Assembly: GCA_947039275.1 (NCBI GenBank) | Contig: CAMQYL010000005.1 | Coordinates: forward strand, 1-64,000 | From: Amulumruptor sp947039275 | GTDB lineage: Bacteria > Bacteroidota > Bacteroidia > Bacteroidales > Muribaculaceae | Length of the DNA stretch: 64,000 nucleotides | Reading direction: 5' to 3' | Shown here: positions 34,700 to 45,400 of the stretch, piece by piece | How positions within the stretch are numbered: position 1 is the stretch's first letter | How the letters are laid out: every line of letters begins with the position of its first letter | Position numbers and translations under genes: made by a program | Notes under the pieces: generated by a model | Databases searched by the model: none | Told to the model about the DNA's origin: nothing | Seen by the model: only the letters and a program-made list of their open reading frames with translations

Positions 34700-35605
34700 A
34701 TGACGCAGCCAGCCAAACCATACCGCGACTACGCGGATCTGCTCCGCGAACTGTTTCCGTGGAAGATGCAAAAGCTGTCGGTCAACGCCGGTTTCTCGTG
34801 TCCAAACCGTGACGGGTCGATAGGACGCGGAGGCTGTACGTATTGCAACAACGCATCATTTTCCCCGGCTTATTGCGATCCCTCCGACTCGGTAACTGTA
34901 CAAATAGAGAAAGGGAAAGCATTTTTCGGCAAGAAATATGCCGACATGCGCTATCTTGCCTATTTCCAGACATATACCAATACCCTTGCAGGGAATCAGC
35001 GGTTGTTTCAGCTCTATAACGAAGCCCTGTCGGTTGATAAAGTCGAGGGCATCGTCATCGGCACGCGCCCTGACTGCCTACCGCCACAGCTGCTTGGAGG
35101 GCTGACAGATATCAACCGTACACAGCGAGGACGCGTCATGATAGAATTAGGAGCCGAGTCGAGCCATGACGTTACATTAGAGCGCATCAACCGCTGCCAT
35201 ACGTGGGCAGACACCGTGGAGACTGTGACAGCCATACATGCCGCCGGCATCCCCGTGGGCGTCCACCTGATAATGGGGCTGCCCGGAGAGACACGCGACG
35301 ACATGCTTGCCACGATAGATGCCGTCAATGACCTCCCGGTCGACATGGTTAAAATCCACCAGCTCCAGATACTCAGAGGGACACGCATGGCTCGCGAATA
35401 TGCCACGCCTGGCACCGACATCGGCGTGTTCGAGCTTGAAGCTTATCTTGACCTCTGCTGTGACATCGTGCACCGTCTGCGTCCCGATATCGCCATCGAT
35501 CGCTTTGTCAGCCAGTCGCCAGCCGACCTGCTCATAGCCCCGCGCTGGGGTCTGAAAAATTACCAGTTCACACATCTGCTCCACCGCCGCCTCGGAAAAG
35601 CGTAA
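34700..35605 (+). CDS. TIGR01212/YhcC family radical SAM protein
   Basis: A 301-residue protein. The cluster-binding cysteines are in CPNRDGSIGRGGCTYC near the N-terminus (a Cx11CxxC-type spacing as in YhcC, not CxxxCxxC). GTRPDC and LGAESSHDVTLERINRCH match TIGR01212. The exact reaction of this family is unknown; it is related to Elp3-like radical SAM proteins. It ends the ybaK-aroC operon. Confidence 0.88.
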   Translation: MTQPAKPYRDYADLLRELFPWKMQKLSVNAGFSCPNRDGSIGRGGCTYCNNASFSPAYCDPSDSVTVQIEKGKAFFGKKYADMRYLAYFQTYTNTLAGNQRLFQLYNEALSVDKVEGIVIGTRPDCLPPQLLGGLTDINRTQRGRVMIELGAESSHDVTLERINRCHTWADTVETVTAIHAAGIPVGVHLIMGLPGETRDDMLATIDAVNDLPVDMVKIHQLQILRGTRMAREYATPGTDIGVFELEAYLDLCCDIVHRLRPDIAIDRFVSQSPADLLIAPRWGLKNYQFTHLLHRRLGKA

Positions 35606-35748
35606 GGATATGCCACGGCATATCCGTTGCTGCCAGTTTTCGCAAACACAACGTCTGATGTGGCGGACATGCCACGGCATGTCCCTACGGATAACGCATC
35701 GTTTGACGTAGAATCAATACGAATTATTCGTCACGCCGCGTCCCTACG
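35604..35748. repeat. Cluster of three REP-like palindromes
   Basis: GATATGCCACGGCATATCC begins at about 35607, GGACATGCCACGGCATGTCC plus CTAC lies at about 35662-35687, and TCACGCCGCGTCCCTAC is near 35730-35748. They fill the gap between the radical SAM gene and the gyrB promoter. Confidence 0.75.
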
Positions 35749-35820
35749 TCCATGTGATTTCCTCCGTCCGCAAACGGTTTGCATCGCTTGAAAAAACTTC
35801 CTGTTTTCAATAATTTTTCG

Positions 35821-35829
35821 TAACTTTGT
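35821..35829 (+). promoter_or_regulatory. Promoter -7 box for gyrB
   Basis: TAACTTTGT matches TAnnTTTG, 51 bases before the ATG. Confidence 0.65.
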
Positions 35830-35879
35830 TAGGTCAAAAACGCCGGGTTTCCATTCCCGTTTTTAGAGTATAAAAAGAT

Positions 35880-37826
35880 ATGTCAGAGAATATAGAAGAC
35901 CAGAACTCCAAAGAATACAGTGCCAGTAACATCCAGGTGCTTGAGGGCCTTGAAGCCGTAAGAAAACGTCCCGCCATGTATATCGGCGACATCAGCATCA
36001 AGGGCCTCCACCACCTTGTGTATGAGGTAGTTGACAACTCTATCGACGAAGCTCTCGCCGGATACGCATCCGACATCGAGGTAACCATTAACGAGGACGA
36101 TTCGATCACCGTCGTAGACAACGGCCGCGGCATCCCTGTGGACATGCACGAAAAGGAACACAAAAGCGCCCTTGAGGTGGTGCTCACCGTGCTACATGCC
36201 GGAGGTAAGTTTGACAAGGGTTCCTATAAGGTTTCCGGCGGTCTGCACGGTGTAGGCGTATCGTGCGTCAACGCGCTCTCGACCTATCTACGCGCCGAGG
36301 TGCACCGCAACGGCAAAGCCTACATGCAGGAATACTCCTGCGGCAAGCCCACCACCGAGCTGCAGATCATCGGTGACAGCACACATACCGGCACAAGCAT
36401 CACTTTCAAGCCCGACGGCTCCATATTCACCGTCACCAAATACGAGTATGACATCCTCGCCAACCGTCTCCGCGACCTCGCCTACCTCAACGCCGGCATC
36501 AAGCTGACGCTCACCGACCGCCGCGACAAGGATGCCGAGGGCAATTTCCGCAGCGAAGTGTTCTACAGCAAGGACGGTCTGCGCGAATTTGTACAGTATA
36601 TCGACAGCAATAAGGTGTCGCTCATCGATGACGTAATACACCTCAACACCGACAAGCAGGGCATCCCTGTAGAGGTGGCTCTGACCTACAATAACACCTT
36701 CAACGAGAACGTCTACTCCTTCGTCAACAATATCAACACCATCGAGGGCGGCACACATCTGACCGGCTTCCGTCGCGGACTGACCACGACTCTCAAGAAG
36801 TATGCCGAAGACAACAAGATGCTTGAGAAAGCCAAGGTGGAAATTTCAAGCGATGACTTCCGCGAGGGTCTGACTGCGGTGGTTTCGGTCAAGGTAATGG
36901 AACCCCAATTTGAGGGACAGACCAAGACCAAACTCGGCAACAGCGAGGTGTCCGGTGCCGTGCAATCGGCTGTAAGCGAGGCACTCCGCACATACCTTGA
37001 AGAGCATCCGCGCCAGGCAAAGACCATCGTGGAGAAGGTCATCCTTGCCGCCCAGGCGCGCCACGCAGCCTACAACGCGCGTGTCAAGATACAACGCAAG
37101 TCACCGCTGAGCGGAGGCGGTCTGCCCGGCAAACTCGCCGACTGCTCCAGCCGCACAGCCGAGGACTGCGAGCTCTTCCTCGTCGAGGGTGACTCGGCAG
37201 GCGGTACAGCAAAGCAGGGTCGTGACCGCACGTTCCAAGCCATCCTACCACTCCGAGGCAAAATCCTCAACGTGGAGAAAGCCATGGATCACAAAATCCT
37301 TGAAAACCAGGAAATAACAAGTCTTTTCAAGGCAATGCGTGTCACCATCGGCACCGAGGATGACCCCAAGGAGGTCAACATCTCCAAGCTCGCATATCAC
37401 AAGATCATCATCATGACCGATGCCGACGTGGACGGAAGCCACATCGCCACGCTGCTGATGACATTCTTCTTCCGCCGTATGCGACCCGTCATTGAGAACG
37501 GCTACCTCTACCTCGCGACTCCGCCGCTCTACAAGTGCAAGATGCGTGGGGTGGAGGAATATTGCTGGACAGATGCTCAGGTGGCACAGTTCATAGCCAA
37601 ACATGGCGAGCGCACCGAGGTACAGCGTTACAAAGGTCTCGGCGAGATGAGCGACAAGGAGCTCCGCGACACTACCATGAGTCCAGAGCACCGTCTGCTC
37701 AAGCGTGTCACCATCAGTGACGCCGCCGAAGCTGACCGCATCTTCTCCATGCTCATGGGCGAGGACGTGGCACCGCGCCGAGACTTCATCGAAGCCAACG
37801 CCAACTACGCCAACATCGACGCATAA
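35880..37826 (+). CDS. gyrB: DNA gyrase subunit B
   Basis: A 648-residue ATPase subunit of gyrase. The GHKL ATP site is seen in VVDNSIDEALAG, VVDNGRGIPV and GGLHGVGVSCVNAL; the TOPRIM domain in FLVEGDSAGGTAKQGRDR and MTDADVDGSHI; the C-terminal gyrase B signature reads RRDFIEANANYANIDA. The last motif and total length favour GyrB over ParE. It lacks the insert typical of proteobacterial GyrB. It has its own promoter and is followed by a 9-bp tandem repeat, then rnr. Confidence 0.95.
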   Translation: MSENIEDQNSKEYSASNIQVLEGLEAVRKRPAMYIGDISIKGLHHLVYEVVDNSIDEALAGYASDIEVTINEDDSITVVDNGRGIPVDMHEKEHKSALEVVLTVLHAGGKFDKGSYKVSGGLHGVGVSCVNALSTYLRAEVHRNGKAYMQEYSCGKPTTELQIIGDSTHTGTSITFKPDGSIFTVTKYEYDILANRLRDLAYLNAGIKLTLTDRRDKDAEGNFRSEVFYSKDGLREFVQYIDSNKVSLIDDVIHLNTDKQGIPVEVALTYNNTFNENVYSFVNNINTIEGGTHLTGFRRGLTTTLKKYAEDNKMLEKAKVEISSDDFREGLTAVVSVKVMEPQFEGQTKTKLGNSEVSGAVQSAVSEALRTYLEEHPRQAKTIVEKVILAAQARHAAYNARVKIQRKSPLSGGGLPGKLADCSSRTAEDCELFLVEGDSAGGTAKQGRDRTFQAILPLRGKILNVEKAMDHKILENQEITSLFKAMRVTIGTEDDPKEVNISKLAYHKIIIMTDADVDGSHIATLLMTFFFRRMRPVIENGYLYLATPPLYKCKMRGVEEYCWTDAQVAQFIAKHGERTEVQRYKGLGEMSDKELRDTTMSPEHRLLKRVTISDAAEADRIFSMLMGEDVAPRRDFIEANANYANIDA

Positions 37827-37842
37827 CTCCGATTTCATAGAG

Positions 37843-37887
37843 ACCTTAAAGTCCTTAGGGACCTTAAGGTCTTTAAAGTCTTTAAGG
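37843..37887. repeat. 9-bp-period tandem repeat after gyrB
   Basis: Five consecutive 9-base units: ACCTTAAAG, TCCTTAGGG, ACCTTAAGG, TCTTTAAAG, TCTTTAAGG. The same period as the AT-richer array after mltF (21992-22027). Each unit is close to palindromic. Confidence 0.75.
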
Positions 37888-37967
37888 GCACTCCACCTTA
37901 CAGCAACATTACTCCCTCCCGGAGCGTTAATTAAAGAGTAACAGCTTTATAATCACATATTCCATCT

Positions 37968-40205
37968 ATGGCAAAGTCTTCATCAGATAACAAATCCCTG
38001 CGTCAGCAGGTGCGCGACTATATCAACCAGCAGGGACGCGGCACATTCAACTACAAACAGATAGCCGCAGCCCTCGGAGTAACCGCACAGTCACAACTGC
38101 GCAACATAGCCATGACTCTTGCCGAGATGGACTTTGACGGCGACCTGCTGCAGGTATCTCCTGGCAAATACAAACTGCCACAACGGAGCAATGTCACAAC
38201 CGGCACATTCGTGCGCCGCAGCAACGGCAAAAACTCCGTAATCACCGATGCCGACGGGGAGTCAATATTCGTAGCCGAGCGCAATTCGCTCCACGCTCTC
38301 AACGGTGACAAGGTGAAAGTCATCGTGGCAGCACGTCGGCAGGGCGTGGAACCCGAAGCCGAGGTTATCGAAATCACAGAACCGCTTGATCAGACCTTCA
38401 TAGGCACCCTGCATGTAGACAAGACTCTGTCATATCTCAGCACCGACTCAAAATTCCTTGCTAACGACATCATCATCCCCCGCAACAAGCTCAAGGGCGG
38501 AGTGACCGGCGACAAAGCGGTGGTTAAAATAACATCCTGGCCCGATGATGCCAAGAATCCTGAAGGGGAGGTAATAGATATCCTCGGCAAAACAGGCGAG
38601 AACAATGCTGAAATCCACGCCATTCTCGCCGAGTTCGGACTCCCCTACCGCTATCCCAAAAACGTGGATAGCGCCGCCAAGAAAATCGATGCAGGCATCA
38701 CCCCCGAGGAGATTGCCAAGCGCGAGGACATGCGTGATGTGCTGACATTTACCATCGACCCCAAGGATGCCAAGGATTTCGACGATGCACTGTCGTTTCG
38801 TCTGCTTGCCAACGGCAATTATGAAATAGGCGTGCACATCGCCGATGTGACGCATTATGTTCATCCCGACACCATACTTGACCGCGAGGCGCAGAAACGT
38901 GCCACTTCGGTCTACCTCGTGGACCGCGTAGTCCCCATGCTCCCCGAACATCTCAGTAACGGCATCTGCTCATTGCGTCCAAATGAGGAGAAACTTACGT
39001 TTTCGTGCATCTTTGAGATGGACTCTGCCGCCCGTGTCCTCAACAGCCGCATAGGCCGCACAGTCATATGCAGCGACCGCCGCTATGCCTATGAGGAAGC
39101 CCAGGAAATCATCGAGACAGGCAAAGGGGACTATGTAGAGGAGATAACCACGCTCAACAACCTTGCCAAAATCATGCGCAAGGAGCGCTTCCAGAACGGC
39201 TCGGTAGAGTTTGACCGCGCAGAGGTCAAATTTGATATAGACAAAGACGGGCATCCCACTGGAGTATATTTCAAGGAGTCGAAAGATGCCAACAAGCTCA
39301 TCGAAGAGTTCATGCTACTGGCTAACCGCACCGTTGCCACATACATAGGCAGAGGACAGACCAAGAAGAAGCCCAAAGCTTTCGTATATCGTGTACATGA
39401 CCAGCCAGACCCTGGCAAACTCCAAGATCTTGCCACAGTGGCACGTGCATTCGGATATAAGATCAAGACTTCAGGCTCTGCGAAGGAGGTCAATCGTTCC
39501 ATCAACAAGATGCTTGCAGATGTCAAGGGACGTGCAGAGGAAAATTACCTCTCCACTCTCGCTATCCGTTCGATGGCGAAGGCAGTATATTCTACCGACA
39601 ATATAGGCCACTATGGTCTCGGATTTGACTACTACACCCATTTCACATCGCCCATACGCCGCTTCCCTGACATGATGGTACACCGTCTGCTTGAGAAATA
39701 CCTTGCCGGCGGACGTAGCGCAAGCCTCGAAAAGCTCAACGAGCAGTGCTCGCACTCATCGACCATGGAGCAGCTTGCCGCCAATGCCGAGCGCGCGTCT
39801 ATCAAATACAAGCAGGTGGAATACATGGCTGACCATCTCGGCGATGTCTACACAGGGGTAATCTCCGGCGTGACCGAGTGGGGTCTGTATGTCGAACTGG
39901 AGGAGAACCTATGCGAAGGTCTCGTGCCGGTGCGCGACCTCGCCGACGACTATTACGATTTTGACGAAAAGAACTACTCGCTCGTGGGTCGCCGCCGCGG
40001 TACCCGTTACCGCCTCGGTGACAGAGTGGTAGTGAAAGTGGCACGTGCCGACCTCGACCGCAAGCAGCTTGACTTCATCCTTGTAGATGACGAAGGTACC
40101 CCCCTCTTCGAGCAACGCGACCGCTCCCACTCCCCGCGCAACGGCAAGAAATCCCGCAAAGACCCACACACCGACGAGCGCCACGGCAAAAAACGCCGCC
40201 GCTGA
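37968..40205 (+). CDS. rnr: Ribonuclease R
   Basis: A 745-residue 3'-5' exoribonuclease (RNB family). It has an N-terminal helix-turn-helix-like region and cold-shock domains, the RNB catalytic aspartates in TIDPKDAKDFDDALS, YTHFTSPIRRFPDM, a C-terminal S1 domain (YTGVISGVTEWGLYVELEEN) and a basic tail rich in Arg, Lys and His. Length and tail match RNase R rather than RNase II. It degrades structured RNA. The gene lies 141 bases after gyrB. Confidence 0.95.
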   Translation: MAKSSSDNKSLRQQVRDYINQQGRGTFNYKQIAAALGVTAQSQLRNIAMTLAEMDFDGDLLQVSPGKYKLPQRSNVTTGTFVRRSNGKNSVITDADGESIFVAERNSLHALNGDKVKVIVAARRQGVEPEAEVIEITEPLDQTFIGTLHVDKTLSYLSTDSKFLANDIIIPRNKLKGGVTGDKAVVKITSWPDDAKNPEGEVIDILGKTGENNAEIHAILAEFGLPYRYPKNVDSAAKKIDAGITPEEIAKREDMRDVLTFTIDPKDAKDFDDALSFRLLANGNYEIGVHIADVTHYVHPDTILDREAQKRATSVYLVDRVVPMLPEHLSNGICSLRPNEEKLTFSCIFEMDSAARVLNSRIGRTVICSDRRYAYEEAQEIIETGKGDYVEEITTLNNLAKIMRKERFQNGSVEFDRAEVKFDIDKDGHPTGVYFKESKDANKLIEEFMLLANRTVATYIGRGQTKKKPKAFVYRVHDQPDPGKLQDLATVARAFGYKIKTSGSAKEVNRSINKMLADVKGRAEENYLSTLAIRSMAKAVYSTDNIGHYGLGFDYYTHFTSPIRRFPDMMVHRLLEKYLAGGRSASLEKLNEQCSHSSTMEQLAANAERASIKYKQVEYMADHLGDVYTGVISGVTEWGLYVELEENLCEGLVPVRDLADDYYDFDEKNYSLVGRRRGTRYRLGDRVVVKVARADLDRKQLDFILVDDEGTPLFEQRDRSHSPRNGKKSRKDPHTDERHGKKRRR

Positions 40206-40256
40206 ACACTCCCTTCAATAGGAATATTTCCTGACAAAAAATAATAGAGAAATATG

Positions 40257-40291
40257 TCTCCTAATCCGAGAACTACGGATTAGGAGATTTT
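40257..40291. terminator. Terminator between rnr and the 40273 gene
   Basis: A perfect 12-bp stem (TCTCCTAATCCG / CGGATTAGGAGA), a 7-base loop, then TTTTATAT on the plus strand. It overlaps the last codons of the convergent minus-strand gene. Confidence 0.8.
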
Positions 40292-41760
40292 ATATACACC
40301 CTTACTTTCCCCAACGGGATGGAGTCAGCAGCTCCATAGATCCTGACATACCCGTAACTGCGTATGAGTGAGTCATGTTCTGCTGTAAATGTATAGATAA
40401 TGTCGGCACACCGACTTCTCAACGCATTGTATTGCTTTTTTAGCATTTCTTCATGCGCACCATTCTGTTTAAACCAATATTTATTTGCAGGGAGAGCTTC
40501 CACTTTCATTCCTATTCCTACGTCTAAACATTCATAGCAAAGTATAGTAGGCTTGCTGTCGTCACTAAAATAACCATTCAAAATACGGTCAATAGAATCC
40601 ACATCAACAAAATAGCGATCATCATGGTATATGGGATACAAGGTATGGAGATAGATAACCCATATCGCCGTACACAATCCATAATACGCCATATTTGCCA
40701 CAGGCATCGCTTTATACGACCAGACCCTGGCTATCCATATCAGACCAAGCTCTGCAAACGACAGAGATGCCTGCAAATAATATAACCAATGGTTTCTAAA
40801 GCTTCCGATTGCAAAAAACACGATGCAGCACAGAGGCAAAAGCCATTTAACCCAGCCGTTCTTATAGAACAGCAAATAAGCACCAGCTAGTGAGAGCAAT
40901 ACTGCCATCATGCTTAGAGGTGAATGATAAATCTTACGAGCCTGATTAAGATAGAACCCGGAGACATCAAAAGACCCACCCACTCCTACTGTAGTAGCAG
41001 TTGCCATGAAGTATTCCTGCAAAAACGGTACAAAAGCTCCGACACAGACTAAATACACTACAAATGGAAGCGCCACAACCACTGCTCCGCCTACAAAACC
41101 AGCCAACGAAATGACCAGCTTCTTGCCCGATTTCCACGACAGGATAAGCACTGCCAGGCAGAGCGACATCATCATCGCGGCAATTGACCACTTAATCAGC
41201 AGACACGCCATAACCAATACACCGAGCATGGCTCCCTGGGTCACAGTCAACGATGGCACATAACCATTAGATTTTTGCTTTATCAACCTGACTACCAAAT
41301 ATATCCCATAAGCAACCGGGAGATTGCACCAGGTCTCGGCACGTGTCTCCAGGAACGAGAAGCCAAGAAAATAAGGGATTGCCATCGTCATCGCCACACA
41401 CAATGACAGTCGCGGACGGCACAACACCTGCATAGCGGTCAGCCAGCAGACATAGAAGGTCAATGTCATCACGATTACAGACAGCACCCATACGCCATGG
41501 TAATCGGTCGGGGAAATCCAGTATCCCACCATCTCTATAAACCACAGGAGCGGACCCTTGCTGTCAGAAAAGTCAACATAAGGGATGAGCCCGTTAGCCC
41601 ATGCCTTTCCAGACATGAAGAATATCGCAGAATCCACATGGTTGTTGACGCTTGCGAGCGGAGAATCATTGCTTACAAACAGCATCACAACAAATGTGTA
41701 AAGCGACAATATAGCCAGAGCTTTCAGCTTCAATCGGGGGCAAGATGGTAATGACGGCAT
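40273..41760 (-). CDS. GT-C-like polytopic membrane protein (ArnT/PMT superfamily resemblance)
   Basis: A 495-residue protein with about ten hydrophobic helices. The first loop reads DSAIFFMSGKAWANG then LIPYVDFSDSKGPLLWF, the 'D-x-n-G-x-x-P-Y-x-D-x-x-D-x-K-G-P' signature of GT-C glycosyltransferases using polyprenyl-phosphate sugars. The C-terminal roughly 110 residues form a soluble domain. A single gene with its own promoter, AT-richer than the neighbouring rnr. Substrate unknown. Confidence 0.78.
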   Translation of the reverse strand: MPSLPSCPRLKLKALAILSLYTFVVMLFVSNDSPLASVNNHVDSAIFFMSGKAWANGLIPYVDFSDSKGPLLWFIEMVGYWISPTDYHGVWVLSVIVMTLTFYVCWLTAMQVLCRPRLSLCVAMTMAIPYFLGFSFLETRAETWCNLPVAYGIYLVVRLIKQKSNGYVPSLTVTQGAMLGVLVMACLLIKWSIAAMMMSLCLAVLILSWKSGKKLVISLAGFVGGAVVVALPFVVYLVCVGAFVPFLQEYFMATATTVGVGGSFDVSGFYLNQARKIYHSPLSMMAVLLSLAGAYLLFYKNGWVKWLLPLCCIVFFAIGSFRNHWLYYLQASLSFAELGLIWIARVWSYKAMPVANMAYYGLCTAIWVIYLHTLYPIYHDDRYFVDVDSIDRILNGYFSDDSKPTILCYECLDVGIGMKVEALPANKYWFKQNGAHEEMLKKQYNALRSRCADIIYTFTAEHDSLIRSYGYVRIYGAADSIPLGKVRVYIKSPNP

Positions 41761-41794
41761 CGTTGATATAGCATTAGGGGGTATGAAGAGATAT

Positions 41795-41803
41795 GCAAAG
41801 ATA
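41795..41803 (-). promoter_or_regulatory. Promoter -7 box for the 41760 gene
   Basis: The minus strand reads TATCTTTGC, 34 bases before the ATG. Confidence 0.7.
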
Positions 41804-41920
41804 CTACATTTCCCTCCGACTTCCTCATCGATGCACGTTTGATAGCCCTGACTTGTTAAAAAAACATAGAAGTAACGCAGCCCTTACAATATAAGCGAAA
41901 CCAGAGCGTTAAACAAGGCA

Positions 41921-42301
41921 GTGAGACTCAAGCCATACATATCCGCACTTATCGCTATTGTCATGACTATGGCGGTATCGCTCATGGTCACGCACCATCA
42001 CCATGAGGGCAATGTATGCGCAAGCCTATATTCACAATGCGACACGCCAGCCGACCCATCGTCATCACATGCCAGCCAATGCGGTCCGCAATCGGATGTC
42101 GACAAAGCTCCTGCCACCACCTCGGTTGACAGAGCCCCCACTCTACACGTATGGATTCTTAATCTGCTGTGTTACGACCTTGCTGACGCCTCTTCCGTCC
42201 ATGATGTCTCACCCCATGTCAGCCGCTCCGTGCCCATATACGCAGCATGCAGCCTGACACATTCACCGCTACGCGCACCGCCTGCGAAGGCGGTGGCATA
42301 A
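41921..42301 (+). CDS. Small exported His-rich protein, DUF6769-like
   Basis: A 126-residue protein with a signal-peptide-like N-terminus, then HHHHEGN, and four Cys further on (NVC, SQC, SQCG and LLC). Small proteins of this look precede RND efflux genes in Bacteroidales (DUF6769-like). A role in binding Cu, Zn or another metal is inferred from the His/Cys content and the neighbours. The start is a GTG at 41921, chosen because it completes the signal peptide; no ATG offers this. It is 114 bases upstream of the efflux pump gene. Confidence 0.6.
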   Translation: MRLKPYISALIAIVMTMAVSLMVTHHHHEGNVCASLYSQCDTPADPSSSHASQCGPQSDVDKAPATTSVDRAPTLHVWILNLLCYDLADASSVHDVSPHVSRSVPIYAACSLTHSPLRAPPAKAVA

Positions 42302-42415
42302 CCGTCGGTTATCCCCTATACTTTTTTACGATTACTACACCGTACCCGTGCACGGCAATCAATTGCCATATCTGCACAGGTTCCTAATTCGCATATATAT
42401 ATTCAATATTACATA

Positions 42416-45400
42416 ATGTTTGAAAAACTCATAAAATTTTCAATACATCACAAGCTCATAATCGGCATCTTGACGGTAGTGCTGATGGCTTGGGGAGGAT
42501 ACTCGCTGTCACAGCTGCCCTTTGACTCCACCCCCGACATCACCAACAACCAGGTGCAGGTGATTACCACTGCACCGTCGTTAGGGGCACAGGAGGTTGA
42601 GCAATACATCACCACGCCTGTGGAAATGTCGCTTGCCAACATACCAAAAGTCATAGAGCGGCGTAGCATCAGCCGCAGCGGACTGTCAGTTATAACACTT
42701 GTATTCAAAGAGAGTGCCGACATATACTGGGCGCGCGAGCAGGTCAATCAGGCTCTCAAGGAAGCAGAAAGCTCGCTGCCCGCCGGGAAAGCCGACATAG
42801 GCATGGCTCCCATCACCACCGGTCTCGGCGAGATATACCACTACACCATCCGCCAAGCCCCGGGATACGAGGACAAATACACCCTCACCGACCTGCGCAC
42901 ACTCCAGGACTGGGTGGTGCGCAAACAGCTCTCGGGCACCGAAGGCGTAGCCGAAGTGAGCGGCTGGGGCGGCTTTGTCAAGCAATATGAGGTGGCTATC
43001 GACGCTGACCGCCTCAACGCCGCCGGCATCACCCTGCCCGAGGTCTATGCAGCCCTTGAAGCCAACAATGGCAACACTGGTGGCAGCTATATAGAGAAAA
43101 ACAGCAACCAGTTCTTCATACGCGGGCTCGGAGTGGTCAACTCGCTTGACGACATACGCCGCATCCCCGTGAAAACCTCCGGCGGCATATCCACTCTGGT
43201 CTGCGATGTTGCCGATGTGAACCTCGGATCGTCGACACGCTACGGAGCCGTCACCCGCAACGGCGAAGGGGAGGTAGTGGCAGGAATATCGCTGATGCTG
43301 AAAGGCGAGAATTTCCAGCATGTCAGCGAAAACGTCAAGCAGAGGATAGCTGAAATCCAGAAGACCCTGCCCGAAGGGGTGGTCATAGAGCCGTTCATCG
43401 ATCGCACCCAGCTCGTCGACAGAGTGACAGGAACCATATCCAAAAACCTCATCGAGGGCGGACTCATCGTAGTATTCATCCTTGTGCTCTTTCTGGGCAA
43501 TTTCCGCGCCGGGCTCATAGTGGCATCGGTCATACCGCTCTCCATGCTGTTTGCATTCGGCATGATGCGGGCTTTCGGTGTCAGCGGCAATCTCATGAGT
43601 CTCGGAGCTATAGACTTCGGGCTCATAGTCGACGGAGCCGTCATAATAGTCGAGGCTGTGTGCCGCCACATATTCCTGAGCCGCGACAAATACGCCGGGC
43701 GCATGCTCACCCAGCAGGAGATGGACCGCGAAGTCTACACCTCGGCATCCAGGATACGTAACAGCGCGGCATTTGGCGAAATCATAATAATGATAGTATA
43801 TCTGCCGCTGCTGACACTCCGAGGCATCGAGGGCAAGCTGTTCCAGCCCATGGCTCTGACCATATTCTTCGCCATACTCGGAGCATTCATATTGTCGCTG
43901 ACCTATGTACCCATGGCAAGTGCGCTGTTTCTCAGCAAGAAGACCAGCCACAAGCCTAACATTTCCGACCGCATGATGGCTGTACTGCACCGCTGGTATG
44001 CACCAGTGCTAAGCGCGTGTCTCAACCGGCGCAAAACCATCATAGCATCCATGGCAACACTGTTCGGAGTGAGCATATGGGTGTTTGGACGTCTCGGAGG
44101 CGAATTTATCCCCAACCTCGAGGAGGGCGACTTCGCCGCCGAAATCAGCATGGCACAAGGCACCTCCCTGTCACAGATGGTCAAGACCACCTCTATGGCA
44201 GAGAAGATTCTCAAAGAGCAGTTTCCCGAAGTCAAGCAAGCCGTCACACGCATAGGCAGTGCCGAGATACCCACCGACCCCATGCCGGTCGAACGCGCCG
44301 ACATGCTGATCTCCCTCGTCCCAAAAAAAGAGTGGACTTCGGCACGCACCAAAGACGAGCTCATGGAGAAGATGGAGCATGCCCTGAGCGCCATCCCGGG
44401 CATGGAAGCCGAGATGACGCAGCCCATACAGATGCGTAACAACGAGCTTATCACCGGCATAAAGCAGGACGTGGCAGTTAAAATCTACGGCAGCGACCTC
44501 GATGTGCTCTCGTCAAGCGCCGAGAAGGTGGCACGCCTCATACGCGACGTGCCCGGGGTATCCGAGCCTTTCGTAGAAAAAGTGCAAGGACTGCCACAAA
44601 TACAGGTGTCGTATGACCGTGCGCGACTCGCGCAATACGGCATCTCCATACAGCAGGCAAATGATGTGCTTGAGACGGCATTTGCCGGCAAGACAGCCGG
44701 AAGCGTCTATGAGGGTGACCGCAAATTTGACCTCGTGCTTCGCATGGACCACGACCTGCGCAACGACATCGAAGCCATCCGTAACCTCCACGTACCTGTA
44801 CCAGGCAGCGGGTCGGTGCCCATGGATCAGATAGCCGAAATCGGATTCAAGGATGCCCCGGCTCAGATTACCCACGACGAGGGACAACGCCGCATCTATG
44901 TCGGATTTAATGTGCGCGGACGTGATGTACAGTCGACCGTCGACGATATCCAGCGCATACTCGACCGCGAACTCCGCCTACCCCCAGGGTACCACTATTC
45001 ATATGGCGGTCAGTTCCAGAACCTACAGGAAGCCACTGGACGTCTCGCCATCGCAGTGCCCATAGCCCTCGTGCTCATCCTCTGTCTGCTCTATGCAACT
45101 CTGCGCAATGTCCGCGAGACGCTCTTCGTGTTCTCAGCCATACCGCTCTCGCTGATCGGGGGCATATTCGCCCTGCTACTCAGGGGCATGCCCTTCAGCA
45201 TCTCGGCAGGCGTGGGATTCATAGCCCTGTTCGGAGTAGCAGTGCTCAACGGCATAGTGCTCGTAGGGCAATTCAACGCATTGGAGAAGAACGGTATCGC
45301 CGACATCCGCCAGCGCGTCATGCAAGGATGTCAGAGCCGTCTGCGCCCAGTGCTGATGACCGCCCTCGTGGCATCGCTCGGATTCTTGCCCATGGCACTT

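Noticed and set aside
42686..43990. 434-residue open frame antisense to the RND pump gene
   Set aside because: It lies wholly within a well-supported gene on the other strand, is rich in His, Tyr and Glu as expected of a codon-bias shadow, and matches no family.
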